From NCBI GenBank assembly GCA_045807945.1, contig JBJMGI010000033.1:1-47546 (forward strand): a stretch of 47,546 nucleotides of DNA, read 5' to 3'. The notes under the pieces were generated by a model that worked only from the letters and a program-made list of their open reading frames with translations, ran no database searches and had not been told where the DNA came from. Below are positions 7,392 through 18,000 of the stretch, piece after piece. Position numbers and translations under genes: made by a program. The first letter of the stretch is position 1. Each line of letters opens with the position of its first letter. The DNA comes from CAVQGF01 sp045807945. Lineage in GTDB: Bacteria > Acidobacteriota > Terriglobia > Terriglobales > Acidobacteriaceae.

Positions 7392-9155
7392 ATGCGATCA
7401 TCATCCAGCAGATACTTTCTTCGGCTTTCGACCGCTGCGATCCTCTTGAACACGGGCGTCTTTGCGGCGCCGACGACGAAGCAAGAAAGCGCAGAGGTCG
7501 ACAAAGTCTTTGCGGATCTTCAAAAGCCGGGCTCTCCGGGCTGCGCTGTTGCTGTCCTTCGTGATGGCAAAATTATCGACTCAAGAGGTTACGGTCTCGC
7601 CAGTGTCGAGCTGAATGCGCCGATCACGCCTGAGACCGTCTTTGACATCGGATCCACTTCCAAGCAATTCACTGCAGCCAGCATTCTTCTGCTGGAGCAG
7701 CAGGGAAAGCTGTCGATCAATGACGATGTTCGGAAGTACATTCCAGAATTGCCGGATTATCGCCAGAGCACCGCGCATCCGATCACCATCCTCAATCTGC
7801 TGAATCACACCAGCGGGCTGCGCGACTACTTGTCGCTGCTGCAGTTCTCAGGGGCAAGCATTGATAGCGTGACTACCGAAGAGGATGCGCTTGCACTCAT
7901 CATCCGCCAGAAGGCACTGAACTTCCCTTCGGGGAGTGCTTGGACATACAGCAACACGGGATATTTCCTGCTTTCCGTGATTGTGAAGCGCGTCAGCGGA
8001 ATGACGCTGCGGGAATTCGCGTCGCGAAACATTTTTCAGCCGCTCGGCATGACGCATACGAATTTCCGCGACGACCATACGATGTTGATCCCAAATCGCG
8101 CACTTGCTTACGACCCCGGCGAGAAAGCGGGCTACAAGCTCGATGTCTCGTATTACGAACAACTCGGCGACGGTGCGGTGCACACCTCGGTGGAGGACAT
8201 GGCCAAATGGGACGAGAACTTCTACTCCGCAAAGGTCGGCGGCAAAAGTCTGGTCGCTCGCATGCAAGAGCCCAGACAGCTCAACTCCGGTAAGAAGCTC
8301 GACTACGCCATGGGATTATTCATTCAAGAGACACGCGGCTTGCATACTGTGCGTCACGGCGGATCTTGGGGCGGCTACCGTGCCGAGTTATTGCGCTTTC
8401 CCGACCAGCATTTCTCTGTCGCCTGCTTGTGCAACGTGGCGAATGCGCGTCCTTCAAAGCGGGCCGACCTCGTGGCTGAGGTCTTTCTCGGCAGTCTGAT
8501 GAAGCCGGCTGAAGGCTCAGCCGATGTCAGCACCAACGCGAAGGGCATTGTGCTAACTGCGCCGCAAATTCAGGCGCTCACGGGAATGTACCGTGATCCA
8601 GTCACGAAGACAGTGGCACGGATCGCGGCAGTCAATGGCAAGTTGCATGTTGAGATGATGGGAAGCACGTTCCCGCTGCGCGCGAAGAGCCCTGTGGAAT
8701 TGGCACCTGTCGATCTTCCGGGTGTGGCAGGATTTTCTTTCGAAGCTCCGAACGCGGCTCGATACCAAAGAATGCGAATCAGTGGTGAGGAGCCGGCCAC
8801 CTACGAGCGCGTTACCCCCGCCGTTCCTTCGGCTGAGGACCTTTCGGCTTACGCGGGCGATTTCGAAAGTGAAGAACTCGGAGTCGTATATCAGCTTAGG
8901 GTGGTCGCCTCCAAGTTGCAGGTAGTGCGACTGTCAGACAGCTCCGGCATGCCGCGCACCGGATTGGCTCTTCCGATGGAACTCGCGCCGACTATCGCCG
9001 ACGAATTCGAGGTCAGCAGCCAGGGAATCGTCCTAAACTTTGTGCGGAACGGCGAGAACGGAGTTACCGGATTTGGGCTCAGCCAAGACCGAATGCAGGG
9101 AATAACTTTTTCTCGAAGTAGTACTTTGGCGCAATCCACTCACTCACAACATTAA
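7392..9155 (+). CDS. Secreted serine hydrolase, beta-lactamase/class C PBP fold
   Basis: A 587-residue protein. A signal peptide (MRSSSSRYFLRLSTAAILLN...) precedes a class C beta-lactamase/DD-peptidase-like domain at about residues 35-370. It has the catalytic S88-T-S-K91, the Y186-S-N188 motif and a third-motif HGG at 322-324. The rest (about 390-587) is a C-terminal extension with beta-strand character, as in many family esterases and peptidases with DUF3471-like domains. The ATG at 7392 is preferred over a TTG at 7374; neither has a strong ribosome site. It is the only gene between the tRNA and the first tRNA-end copy. It could be an esterase, a D-amino-acid peptidase or a peptidoglycan enzyme; beta-lactam resistance should not be assumed. 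Confidence 0.85.
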   Translation: MRSSSSRYFLRLSTAAILLNTGVFAAPTTKQESAEVDKVFADLQKPGSPGCAVAVLRDGKIIDSRGYGLASVELNAPITPETVFDIGSTSKQFTAASILLLEQQGKLSINDDVRKYIPELPDYRQSTAHPITILNLLNHTSGLRDYLSLLQFSGASIDSVTTEEDALALIIRQKALNFPSGSAWTYSNTGYFLLSVIVKRVSGMTLREFASRNIFQPLGMTHTNFRDDHTMLIPNRALAYDPGEKAGYKLDVSYYEQLGDGAVHTSVEDMAKWDENFYSAKVGGKSLVARMQEPRQLNSGKKLDYAMGLFIQETRGLHTVRHGGSWGGYRAELLRFPDQHFSVACLCNVANARPSKRADLVAEVFLGSLMKPAEGSADVSTNAKGIVLTAPQIQALTGMYRDPVTKTVARIAAVNGKLHVEMMGSTFPLRAKSPVELAPVDLPGVAGFSFEAPNAARYQRMRISGEEPATYERVTPAVPSAEDLSAYAGDFESEELGVVYQLRVVASKLQVVRLSDSSGMPRTGLALPMELAPTIADEFEVSSQGIVLNFVRNGENGVTGFGLSQDRMQGITFSRSSTLAQSTHSQH

Positions 9156-9196
9156 ATATTTTCGGTCGGGGAACGGAAAATGGATTCCCGGCCGCG

Positions 9197-9218
9197 TCGA
9201 TTCCTTCCCCGCTCACCA
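9197..9218 (+). repeat. Partial copy of the tRNA-Lys 3' end (att-like)
   Basis: These 22 bases match positions 7344-7365 of the tRNA (T loop, T stem, acceptor strand, CCA) with one mismatch, at 9209. The rest of the tRNA is not present upstream. Such 3'-end copies are what integrase-mediated insertion into a tRNA gene leaves behind. No integrase is seen nearby. Confidence 0.65.
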
Positions 9219-9301
9219 TCATCATGAACTTTCATTGAAATACCTACAGCCGCAAATCTCTCAACCCCCTTGAGCTTAGCTTGGAGCGCGTGCGAAGTAG
9301 C

Positions 9302-11134
9302 TCAGTGAGCTGCTGCCTTCGCCAGGAGCACCCGAAATGACTCGTTGTTACGAAGTGAATTGAATGAAGGGTCTACCCCCATGTAGGCGATATCGGTGAA
9401 TCGTCCGGTGTTACTGCTGTCCTGCACGGCAGCTTCAAGGGACTCTATGGCATGATCTGCATCGTTGATGCCGGCATAAATCATTGCTAGCCGATAAAAG
9501 TAGCCGCCGCTGTGCTGCTCTCTTTTAAACCGGCGCAGGAGCTGCTGTGCAGTCCGAAGATCACCCCGGCGCCCATCGATATAGGCGGACTCCGCAACGA
9601 AGGCGTCTTGACGACCGGACATCGATCTTGCAATTTCCAGTTCGCGTTCCGCTTCATCGAATCGTTTCTGTTCCACACGGACGCGGCTTAGCCAATAATG
9701 AGCAACGTAGAACTCCTCATGGGACCGGATCACCTCCTGAAGAATCGCGGCCGCTTCATCATTGCGATCCACGTAGAACAGGTTGGCCGCAAGTTCGGTG
9801 CGGATGATAGGTGAGACCGGGTCCAAATCGCGCGCTTTCCTTAGATGTTCGATTGCCTCATCCTTGAGGCCTTCTGCCATGAGCACATTTCCGTACCATT
9901 GCTGAGCCGTCGCATAACTTGGGCTGCGCACGATCGCCAACTCAAACTCCTCGTTCGCTGCAGCTGCATTGCGATCGAGCCAGAACAGCGAAAAAGCAAG
10001 TGAGTTGTGAGCTTCAGCCAGGCTGTCGTCGAGAGCTAGAGCCTTTTGCGCAGCCGCCTTCGCCTTAGGGAAAGCAGTACTCTCCGGCACACTGCTGAAT
10101 TCAGGGAGAACACTGTATGCGTCCGCCAGGCCCACGTAGGCTAGGGCGTTGTGCGGGTCTGCGGCGATAGCTTGCTCGAAATACGAAACCGCCTTTTCCA
10201 GGTCGGGCCCGTTCCGATTATTCCAAGAGTGCCGACCAAGCAGATAAAGGTCCGAAGATGCAGGTGCAGGGTCGGGACGAGGCTTGGCGTCCGAAGGAAT
10301 AAGTTTGCCACGGATCTCCGTTGCAATCGATCGGGCAGCCTCTTTTTGCAAGGCCAAGAGTTCGCCGAGTTCGCTCTCATAGGAATCAGCCCACACCGTC
10401 TGTTGGTCCGAGATCCTTACCAGTCGGGCAGTCACCCGGATCTTGTCGCCGCTGCGAATCAATGATCCTTCAACCACGGCATCCACCCCGAGTTCGCTCC
10501 TCAATCGCGGCAAATCGTGCTTCTCTTCTTTATCACTGAGTGCAATCACGCGCACGTTTTGCAACTTACTTAACTCGGTGATGAGCGCTTCCCGCGCTCC
10601 TGCGACTAGATATCCTTGGCTTGGGTCGCCGGACAAATTCGCAAAAGGTAGAACAACCAGCGCCTGGACCTTAGGCGGTCTGGATTGCAACTTCGAAGCC
10701 AATAAAGCAATCCCTGCAATGAGGGATAAGCTACCGATCACGAACACCCACCGGCCCGCAAGACGGAAGGGAAGATGGCTGCTGCGTGGTGCGACGGCGA
10801 CACCGGGCTCCGTTACCTCGGGCTCGTGGACGACGGGAGCGATGAACTTGTATCCCTTGCCGACTACTGTCTGAATGTAGATGGGATTCTCTGGATCGTC
10901 CCCGAGCACGGTCCTCAGCTTCCGGACCGCGGTGTTGATTCCGTGTTCACTATCCGTAAACACGGCTTTCCCCCATAGGCGTTCGACGATCTCGGTGCGG
11001 GTAGCCAAGTCCCCATGGTGCTCCACCAAGCACACCAGGAGCTCCAATGGTATCCGTTGGAGCTTTACGAGATTTTCTCCGCGCCTCAGCTCAAAACGGC
11101 TAGTCGACAACGAGAAGTCGCCAAACCTGAACAC
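9302..11134 (-). CDS. Transmembrane winged-helix regulator with TolB/FlgO-like and TPR domains
   Basis: A 610-residue CadC-type protein. Residues 1-101 form an OmpR-type winged helix (FSLSTSRFELRRG ... HGINTAVRKLR ... VVGKGYKFIAPV). A membrane helix lies at about 128-149. Residues 157-285 resemble the TolB/FlgO-like domain seen in adenylate-cyclase-like regulators (LVVLPFANLSGD, ALITELSKL, VVEGSLIRSGDKIRVTARLV). From about 295 to the end come tandem TPR-like repeats (ALAYVGLADAYS, AEAHNSLAFSLFWL). The design lets a membrane-bound factor sense the periplasm and bind DNA directly. The start is a GTG at 11134 with a GAGG site upstream. It is divergent from the kelch lipoprotein across 246 bases, its most obvious candidate target. 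Such regulators are abundant in Acidobacteria. Confidence 0.85.
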   Translation of the reverse strand: MFRFGDFSLSTSRFELRRGENLVKLQRIPLELLVCLVEHHGDLATRTEIVERLWGKAVFTDSEHGINTAVRKLRTVLGDDPENPIYIQTVVGKGYKFIAPVVHEPEVTEPGVAVAPRSSHLPFRLAGRWVFVIGSLSLIAGIALLASKLQSRPPKVQALVVLPFANLSGDPSQGYLVAGAREALITELSKLQNVRVIALSDKEEKHDLPRLRSELGVDAVVEGSLIRSGDKIRVTARLVRISDQQTVWADSYESELGELLALQKEAARSIATEIRGKLIPSDAKPRPDPAPASSDLYLLGRHSWNNRNGPDLEKAVSYFEQAIAADPHNALAYVGLADAYSVLPEFSSVPESTAFPKAKAAAQKALALDDSLAEAHNSLAFSLFWLDRNAAAANEEFELAIVRSPSYATAQQWYGNVLMAEGLKDEAIEHLRKARDLDPVSPIIRTELAANLFYVDRNDEAAAILQEVIRSHEEFYVAHYWLSRVRVEQKRFDEAERELEIARSMSGRQDAFVAESAYIDGRRGDLRTAQQLLRRFKREQHSGGYFYRLAMIYAGINDADHAIESLEAAVQDSSNTGRFTDIAYMGVDPSFNSLRNNESFRVLLAKAAAH

Positions 11135-11380
11135 TCCGACTACCTCGTATCTGGAGGATTAGGGAATTGGAGAGGAAGCGTGAATATACCGCAAATCCGT
11201 ACCCGCGAGAAGCCCAGAAAACCATGGAATTCACCTCCAGTACACACAAGCTTTACCTCGCGTCTATTGCCTCCTGTTGGGCCTCAAGGCAGAATCCCGT
11301 TCGGCATATTCGGAGGTTCCAAAATCGTCGGCATCCTTAATGTTGACGACATGAACTTCAGTGTCAGGTGAGGCAATCTC

Positions 11381-13078
11381 ATGGCGTCGAATGAAGCAGT
11401 ACCCAGCGGAATTTTAAGTCGATTCTTGGTTCCGACACTTTCAGCATGTTCGCTAGTGGGGGTTGTGGTGATCTGCGCCTTTCTGGCGAGTTGCGGTGGC
11501 GCTGGCGAAGCAACCCATTCCAGTTCCACAACTGCTGCTCAGCCCCCGCCACCAATCGTTTCCATCGTCATCTCGCCATCATTGGTATCCGTCGATCAAG
11601 GCGCTTCTTTCGGATTCAACGCGACCGTGACCGGCACGTCGAACCACAGCGTAACCTGGTCGGTGCAAGAAGGGGTGAACGGAGGGTCCATTGATGCTGG
11701 GACTTATCTGGCCCCGTTTTCGGTTGGCACCTTCCATGTGGTCGCCACCAGCGTGGCGGATCCCTCCAAACAAGCAGCGGCAACGGTGACCGTCCCCGCC
11801 GCCTCCCTCGGGATATCTCCCGCCGCCGCCACACTTGGCCCGCTCGGGGTCGGCACCTTCAATGGTCAGTTCATTGGGAGTGTTAACAATGGTGTGATTT
11901 GGACTGTGATCGAAGGGCCGACGGGCGGTTCGATTGATGCTAGTGGGAATTACGTCGCACCTCCCGGTCAAGGGACCTATCACGTTCAAGCAAAGAGCGT
12001 GGCCGACCCTTCGCTCGTTGCCACGGCGACGATCACGGTAGTGGCCTCTGGGTTCGTTCCGACAGGGTCGATGCAGCATTCGCGCCATGGAGAAAAGGCA
12101 GTGCTCTTGCCTGCGAGCGGCAAGGTGCTTGTCACGGGGGGATATCTACTCGAACCCGACTACTACTACCTCTCGCTGCCCTATTCGGAACTCTATGTAC
12201 CTGGGACTACGGCCTTCCAGGCCACAAGCGACATGAACCAGGCTAGGGGTTCCCACACCGCAACCCTCCTTGCCGACGGCCGGGTCTTGGTTACCGGCGG
12301 ATTTTTCCAAGCTTCTGGGACCCCCTATACCGTGTTATCGAATGCCGAGATATTCACCCCTGGCACCGGCGCATTCACTTCCACGGGCAGTCTTGCATTT
12401 ACGCGCTACTCACACACAGCAACCCTGTTGCCAAGCGGCAAAGTACTGGTGACAGGCGGCGCTGGTACAGGAATGGACACGGCGGAACTCTGGGACCCGT
12501 CCACCGGTTCGTTCACACCGGCCGGAACGATGAGCACGTCGCGCCAGTACCACAGCGCGACCTTTCTCCCTTCGATCGGTAAGGTCCTGATCGTAGGCGG
12601 CCTGGATGGCGAGGACGACTTTCTAAAGAGCGCCGAACTGTATGACCCGGCGACTGCAACCTTCTCGCCAACCGGCGACCTCGGTACCGAACGCCTCGGT
12701 CACACGGCAACGCTGTTGCCGAACGGAAAGATCCTGATCACGGGTGGGATGACTGCTGCAGGGGTCATCACCAAAACTACAGAAATCTACGATCCAGCAA
12801 CCGGAACTTTCAGCCCTTTGGCAGACATGGTGACTGAACGCTGTTATCACACTGCGACACTGCTTCCGAGCGGGAAGATGCTGCTGGCGGGAGGCCTGGG
12901 TGCCGACGGTGCCCCCTCGTTTACAGCCGAACTGTTGGACCCGGTCGCAAACGCCTCCGCCGCAGTCGGTAGTATGGCGCAGCCACGTTCTGAGCACACC
13001 GCCACTCTCTTACCCGACGGAACGGTCTTAGTGACGGGCGGTAGCTTCAACACTAAAGCTGAGATTTACATCCCCTGA
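11381..13078 (+). CDS. Kelch-repeat lipoprotein with two Ig-like domains
   Basis: A 565-residue exported protein. An N-terminal hydrophobic segment ends in a lipobox (LASC followed by GG), so it is probably a lipoprotein. A Ser/Pro-rich linker and two bacterial Ig-like repeats of about 85 residues follow, each with a GGSIDA motif and a VADPS motif. From about residue 235 to the end are seven kelch-type repeats built on HTATLLPsGkVLVTGG. Seven is enough to close one seven-bladed propeller. The likely role is surface binding of a protein or sugar; no catalytic motif is visible. The ATG follows a GAGG site. It diverges from the TPR regulator. Confidence 0.82.
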   Translation: MASNEAVPSGILSRFLVPTLSACSLVGVVVICAFLASCGGAGEATHSSSTTAAQPPPPIVSIVISPSLVSVDQGASFGFNATVTGTSNHSVTWSVQEGVNGGSIDAGTYLAPFSVGTFHVVATSVADPSKQAAATVTVPAASLGISPAAATLGPLGVGTFNGQFIGSVNNGVIWTVIEGPTGGSIDASGNYVAPPGQGTYHVQAKSVADPSLVATATITVVASGFVPTGSMQHSRHGEKAVLLPASGKVLVTGGYLLEPDYYYLSLPYSELYVPGTTAFQATSDMNQARGSHTATLLADGRVLVTGGFFQASGTPYTVLSNAEIFTPGTGAFTSTGSLAFTRYSHTATLLPSGKVLVTGGAGTGMDTAELWDPSTGSFTPAGTMSTSRQYHSATFLPSIGKVLIVGGLDGEDDFLKSAELYDPATATFSPTGDLGTERLGHTATLLPNGKILITGGMTAAGVITKTTEIYDPATGTFSPLADMVTERCYHTATLLPSGKMLLAGGLGADGAPSFTAELLDPVANASAAVGSMAQPRSEHTATLLPDGTVLVTGGSFNTKAEIYIP

Positions 13079-13148
13079 GAAGCGGCTACATTCGGCGGCC
13101 CAAGGGCTTCTTATCAGACTCGCCCGAGAGCTCAGCTGACGCAACAGC

Positions 13149-13166
13149 TTCCTTCCGCGCTCACCA
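13149..13166 (+). repeat. Second partial copy of the tRNA-Lys 3' end (att-like)
   Basis: These 18 bases are identical to tRNA positions 7348-7365 (T-stem 3' strand, acceptor strand, CCA). This copy and the one at 9197 also share the five bases TCATC after CCA, which the tRNA itself lacks. With the 9197 copy it frames the regulator-kelch cassette. Confidence 0.6.
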
Positions 13167-13216
13167 TCATCTAATTACCCGTTGGATAATTCTTGCGTCA
13201 AAGCAAACCAGGGACC

Positions 13217-13927
13217 ATGGTTGAAAAACGAACACGCATCGCACTCGTTACCGGAGCGAATCGCGGCATTGGGCTCGAGGTCTGCCGGCAACTGGCGGGC
13301 CTGGGATTGACCGTCATACTTACTGCTCGGGATGCTGCAAAGGCGGAATTGGCAGCGAAGGAACTCGCTGCATCAGGAACGGTCGAGCCTCTTGCGCTTG
13401 ATGTTGCCGATGCAAACAGCATTGAGAAAGCCGCGGCCGAGGTATCGAATCGGTATGGCCACCTCGACGTGCTCGTCAACAACGCCGGGATAAATTACGA
13501 CACGTGGGAAACAGCCGAAAACGCAGACATCAATGGAACAGTGATGGACACGATCGCCACGAATCTGCTTGGTCCGTGGCGGATGTGCCAGGCGTTCTTG
13601 CCACCGCTGAGGAAGAGCGCATCCGCGCGGATCGTGAACGTCTCGTCAGGATCCGGGTCCCTGACCGAGATGGGCGCTGGCCCGCCTGCCTACCAAGTTA
13701 CGAAGGCGGCATTGAATGCTCTCACGCGCACTCTAGCCGGAGAACTCCGCAGCGCTCACATCCTGGTGAACGCCGTTTGTCCGGGTTGGGTAGCTACTGA
13801 CATGGGTGGCGCCAGCGCGCCTCGGGCGGTTGACGAGGGCGCTGCCGGAATCGTTTGGGCAGCGACCCTCCCGGATGACGGCCCCACGGGCGGCTTCTTT
13901 CGAGATGGCAAGCCGCTGCCGTGGTAA
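13217..13927 (+). CDS. Short-chain dehydrogenase/reductase
   Basis: A 236-residue classical SDR with a Rossmann fold. The TGANRGIG cofactor motif is at residues 12-19, NNAG at 88-91, the catalytic Ser in NVSSGSG (about 143) and Tyr159-x-x-x-Lys163. TARD after the second strand hints at NADP rather than NAD; this is a weak inference. The start at 13217 (MVEKRTR) is an ATG; an in-frame TTG at 13193 is less likely. The closest style is carbonyl-reductase-like SDRs of plants and bacteria. The substrate is unknown. It stands just outside the last tRNA-end copy. Confidence 0.9.
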   Translation: MVEKRTRIALVTGANRGIGLEVCRQLAGLGLTVILTARDAAKAELAAKELAASGTVEPLALDVADANSIEKAAAEVSNRYGHLDVLVNNAGINYDTWETAENADINGTVMDTIATNLLGPWRMCQAFLPPLRKSASARIVNVSSGSGSLTEMGAGPPAYQVTKAALNALTRTLAGELRSAHILVNAVCPGWVATDMGGASAPRAVDEGAAGIVWAATLPDDGPTGGFFRDGKPLPW

Positions 13928-13943
13928 CTCAGACTGCGGGATC

Positions 13944-14948
13944 CTAGTAAACGGAACCGTTCGATTGGGTGCTTTCGATCTTCCCTCCCACTATCGAGAG
14001 CTGATATTCGTTTCCGCCGCTTCCCTTCCAGTACCGCAGATCAAAGTGTGACCCAGTTGGAGCGTTATAAACCTTTATCCCGCCAAAAGTGAGCGGCTGA
14101 CCCGGGCTGCACACTTTAGGAGCCATCGTCGGCCGGATGAAATATGCGCCTTTGCCGGTGCCAACGACCTCGGCGCTGCCGTTAGGCGACACCAGCACCG
14201 CGCTGCGCTCATCGACAGCAATCTCGCGAGGATGACGCGACCAGCCGTCGTGCATGATGCGCGCCAGAAAAACCAAACTTCGCCCCAAGCGGTCGCGTGT
14301 AGCAAAATGCGTGTCCGTGAGCGTGTCGCGGAGTAATGCGATGTGGAGAAAATCTTTTTGAAGCGTGACTCGCGCAAAGTATGGGTCGATCAGTGTTTGT
14401 TGGGATGTCAGATCCTCGTCGTCGGGTTTATCGCCCTGGGCCGAATAGATGAATTCTGCCAACACCGCTAGCCCAGCGCTGGTGCCACCAATAGGTTTTC
14501 CGGCGCGTATGTGTTCCTTGAGGGCCTTCTGCACCGGCGTGCCCATCCAGAAATTGATGTAGCGAGCTTGGTCACCACCAGCGATAAAAATAGATTCAGC
14601 GTCACGAATCGCTTCAGCAACCTTGGATTCGCCGGCGGCCTCCCGGCTAGCGATGATCAAAGTCGCGACAGAATTTGCTTGGCATAGCCCTTGTACATAG
14701 GGGTTGTAGTCGTCGTCACCAGACGCTCGCAGTATCAGGAAGTCGCCACCCTTCCCGCGCTCACAAAGCCAACGAAAAGCAGCGTCGAGATCTTCGCCCC
14801 CACCCATTAGTGCAATCCCAAACCGCGCGTACGCAGTAGCATCGCTCGCATTCCCTGTACGAAAATATTGGGAAGCCTGCGCGGAAACGAGCATCGGACA
14901 AAGTGCAAAGACCGAGATAAAGAATATTCTCAGCACACGGAAATACAT
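13944..14948 (-). CDS. Secreted cyanophycinase-like peptidase (family S51)
   Basis: A 334-residue protein with a signal peptide (cleavage near VSAQA). An S51 peptidase domain contains the nucleophile in GGTSAG (Ser157), the FIAGGDQ motif (about 121-127) and the TDTHFATRDRLGR segment typical of cyanophycinases. Characterised relatives cut beta-aspartyl bonds, for example in cyanophycin granules. An extracellular version would scavenge beta-Asp-Arg polymer or isopeptides. No cyanophycin synthetase is in the window. It is a single-gene unit; a perfect CATAGC-CA-GCTATG inverted repeat lies about 16 bases upstream of the start. Confidence 0.85.
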   Translation of the reverse strand: MYFRVLRIFFISVFALCPMLVSAQASQYFRTGNASDATAYARFGIALMGGGEDLDAAFRWLCERGKGGDFLILRASGDDDYNPYVQGLCQANSVATLIIASREAAGESKVAEAIRDAESIFIAGGDQARYINFWMGTPVQKALKEHIRAGKPIGGTSAGLAVLAEFIYSAQGDKPDDEDLTSQQTLIDPYFARVTLQKDFLHIALLRDTLTDTHFATRDRLGRSLVFLARIMHDGWSRHPREIAVDERSAVLVSPNGSAEVVGTGKGAYFIRPTMAPKVCSPGQPLTFGGIKVYNAPTGSHFDLRYWKGSGGNEYQLSIVGGKIESTQSNGSVY

Positions 14949-15014
14949 CTGCCTAATTTAACCCATAGCCAGCTATGCGAGTGACGATGGCTGCCGCGAC
15001 ACAAACCCACAATG

Positions 15015-15042
15015 AAAACGCCCTCGCTTGCGCGAGGGCGTT
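15015..15042 (-). terminator. Intrinsic terminator after the 1379-residue gene
   Basis: A perfect 11-bp stem (AACGCCCTCGC with GCGAGGGCGTT) with a 4-base loop lies 22 bases beyond the stop codon. On the reverse strand the stem runs into TTTT. It ends the transcript of the large secreted protein. Confidence 0.8.
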
Positions 15043-15063
15043 TCGGTTAAGAGCAGCGCCTGA

Positions 15064-18000
15064 CTACTTGATCGGCACAGTCAGGGTATGCGTGGTGCTG
15101 TCGCCTGAGGCGGTGAAGCTCAGCAGCCAGGTGCCGGAACTAAGTGCCGTCGTTTTCAGGTTCAGGATATAGCCACCGCCCGGCGCAAGCGTCACGTCGT
15201 AGCGGAAGATGTTGCCGGGATTCGAGTTTCCGGCATCCTGCACCGGACGCACGGTCCCAGTTCCCACCTTCGTCAAGCTGATTCCAGTAACCACAACTCC
15301 TGGACTCGAGAGATTCGCACCCGTGGAGCTGCACAGTTTCAGTTTGACAGGTACTGCGCTGCCCAAGGTCGTCGCCTTCGTATTGTCGAACAGCAGACAA
15401 GATGCGTATGCGATGGTGAACGATCGGACAACGTTAGGCGCCGGCAAGTAGTTGACGTCACCCGGTTGCGAGGCGGTGATCGAGCACGAACCCACTCCGG
15501 TCAAGTGCACGGTTACGCCGCTGATGGTGCAATTGCCGGCCGCGGAGAAGCCGACTGGCAATCCCGACGAGGCCGTGGCGCTGACGTTGAAGGTAGCATC
15601 GCCGATGGTCTTCGCCGCAAGCGGGTTGAAGGTGATGGTTTGGCCCGCCTGCCCGATGGTGAAGGTTTGCGGAACATCGGCAGCAGGTTGGTAATTCGCA
15701 TCGCCGATTTGTGAAGCGGTGATGGTGCATGAACCGCCGCTGACGATGTGGACTGAGTTGCCGGACACGCTGCAAGCGGTGCTGGTTGTGGAGAACGACA
15801 CCGGCAAGCCCGAAGACGCCGTCGCGCTGACGGTGAAGTCAGGATCGCCGAAGGTCTTATTGGCAAGCGAGCCGAAGGTGATGCTCTGCGCAGCTGCGTT
15901 GACCGTGAGCACGTTTCTAGCCGATGCAGTAGCGTAGCTGGCATCGCCAGAGAAGCTGGCTGCAACACCGGTCGGATAGGTGCCGCCGCCGATTCCTGCA
16001 AGGCTTGCGCCCAGCAGGCTGGTGTGACCAGCCGCATCGGTGGTGCCGCTGCCAACGGATGTCCCATTCAGCGTGAAGCTGATGGTCCTGCCGCTGACAC
16101 CGGCGCCGCTTGATGTCAACGTCGCCGCAAGATCAGCCGTGCCGCCGAAGGTCCCGCTTGCGGGATCAACAGCGAGCGCAGTGGCTGCAGGAACGTTGTT
16201 GAAGCAAACGCTCACGTCGTTCAGCACCGGCGTAGCCGCCGGATCGCTCGAGCCGAAAACAGCTTTGTACTTCAGGTAGCGGTCACCGTTGAACTGATTA
16301 AGCGAGTCGCCATTGCTGAAGAAGGTGCCAGCCGTGCCGTCTGGACCGACGAAGTTGAACGGTCCTCCAGGGTTATTGCTGCCGGCTGCCTGGAATTGGA
16401 GCGAGGTCCCGGTCGGAATACTCGCCGTCCAGGAAATGTTGGACCAGCTTGGAGTAGCCGCCGGTGCTGGGTTCGCGTCCTTGGTTGACGAGACGAACGT
16501 TCCGGAGCTGGGGAACCCGCTCTGGACGAACACCTTGAAGCCGAGGTCGCGTCCGCCGACGGTGGTGTCAAGCGCCCACAATCCGTCTGCGCCGCTACTG
16601 GCCGAGGTGACACGTTGTCCGTTCGCGTAGGGATTGCTGTTCACGGTGCCGGTGCCCGCGCAACTGCACACATAGGCGTAGATTCCAGCCGATGTGTTTG
16701 CGATCGGATGCACGATGACCGCGTAGCGAGTTCCTGCAACTACCGATGTCGGCGTAGCAAAATTCGCTGTGAAGTATCCGCCAGAGCCGGTTGAGAATCC
16801 GGGGATGGTTGCAGTCGCAAGGTCAGGCCCTATCGGCGCTCCGCCGCTCGTGGCGCGTATGGAAACTGCCAAGTTAGGCGTGGTGCCGGTGCAGCCGCTG
16901 CAGAAGAGGTCAAGATCGACCCTGGTTACGGTTCCGTTCACCGCCGGGGTGAACGTCTGTCCGGCCCAGTTGGTGGCGTTCATGCCAAAGCCGCTATTCG
17001 TGACCACCGTGTTTTGCTGATCGATGGTGGCCGCATTCAGCAGGATCACGTTTCCGGGGCTGCCGTTAAGATCGCATCTGGTCGCGACGCCGCTCTGGAA
17101 ATCCGCTTGCGTCGTGTCGGTTATGCAACCCGTTGCGGCGGCAACACTCAGAACAAAATTCTGGGTTGTAGTGGCGCCGTCTGAGACAACGATGCTGCTC
17201 GCACTCGCCGAGCTGAATCCGGCGAAGCTTGCGGTCTCACTCGGATAGGTTCCGGCGGGGAGGCTGAAGGAATAGCTCCCGTCGGCCGCTGTGGTGATGG
17301 TTCTTGAACCGAGCGACACAGTCGCGCCGCCGATCGGGTTACCGCTGCCCGAGGCGGTCACGGCACCTTGCAGCGTGCCGTTTCCGATGGTGGTGCATCC
17401 CGGGAATTGGAATGCGCCGATGCGGGTTTGGTGGTTCAGCCCATCAGTAACGTAATACTGGGTGGTGAACCAGAAGGTGCAGCCATCGGGGTCGAGCGTC
17501 ATCGCGCTGTAATCCCCCCAACGGGTACATGCGCTGGTTCCGCAATTCCCTACCTGCGTTCCCGTGCCTTGAATCAGCAACTGCTCGGTCTGGCTGAAGG
17601 TGTTGATCGGGTCTGCGGCCAGGCGGCCAGCATACTTGATCGCCGGCTTGGTCGTGGTGCTGGAAGTGCTGTAGCCGAGTGCCATGTCTCCGTTATGGTT
17701 TACCGCCAAGCTGGGCATCCAGCGATGGATCACGTTCGCTCCGTCAGGATCCCATGTGGCTGCTTGCGTCACAGTTGAAGCAACCGTGCCCCCAGTGACG
17801 TTGAGTTGATACCAACGGGGCGCCGCGAAGCCGGCTGTGTTGCCTCTGCGCACCGTGTGTGTGTCCCACAGAGATTCCACGCCGCCCAAATTGGTGTACT
17901 GGTTCTGCATCATGGCGCGGATCTGCAAGGCATCGAGGCTATTTCCGCCCTGCGATGGCACATTGGGTACGGCCGCGTTGGGCCAGCTCGTAGGAGAGAT

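Noticed and set aside
14750..14764. tRNA-end-like CCGCGCTCAC inside the cyanophycinase gene
   Set aside because: It lies within coding sequence, lacks CCA and matches over too few bases.
14964..14977. CATAGC-CA-GCTATG inverted repeat upstream of the cyanophycinase-like gene
   Set aside because: Perfect but only 6-bp arms and no linked regulator; mentioned with the gene but not called as an operator.
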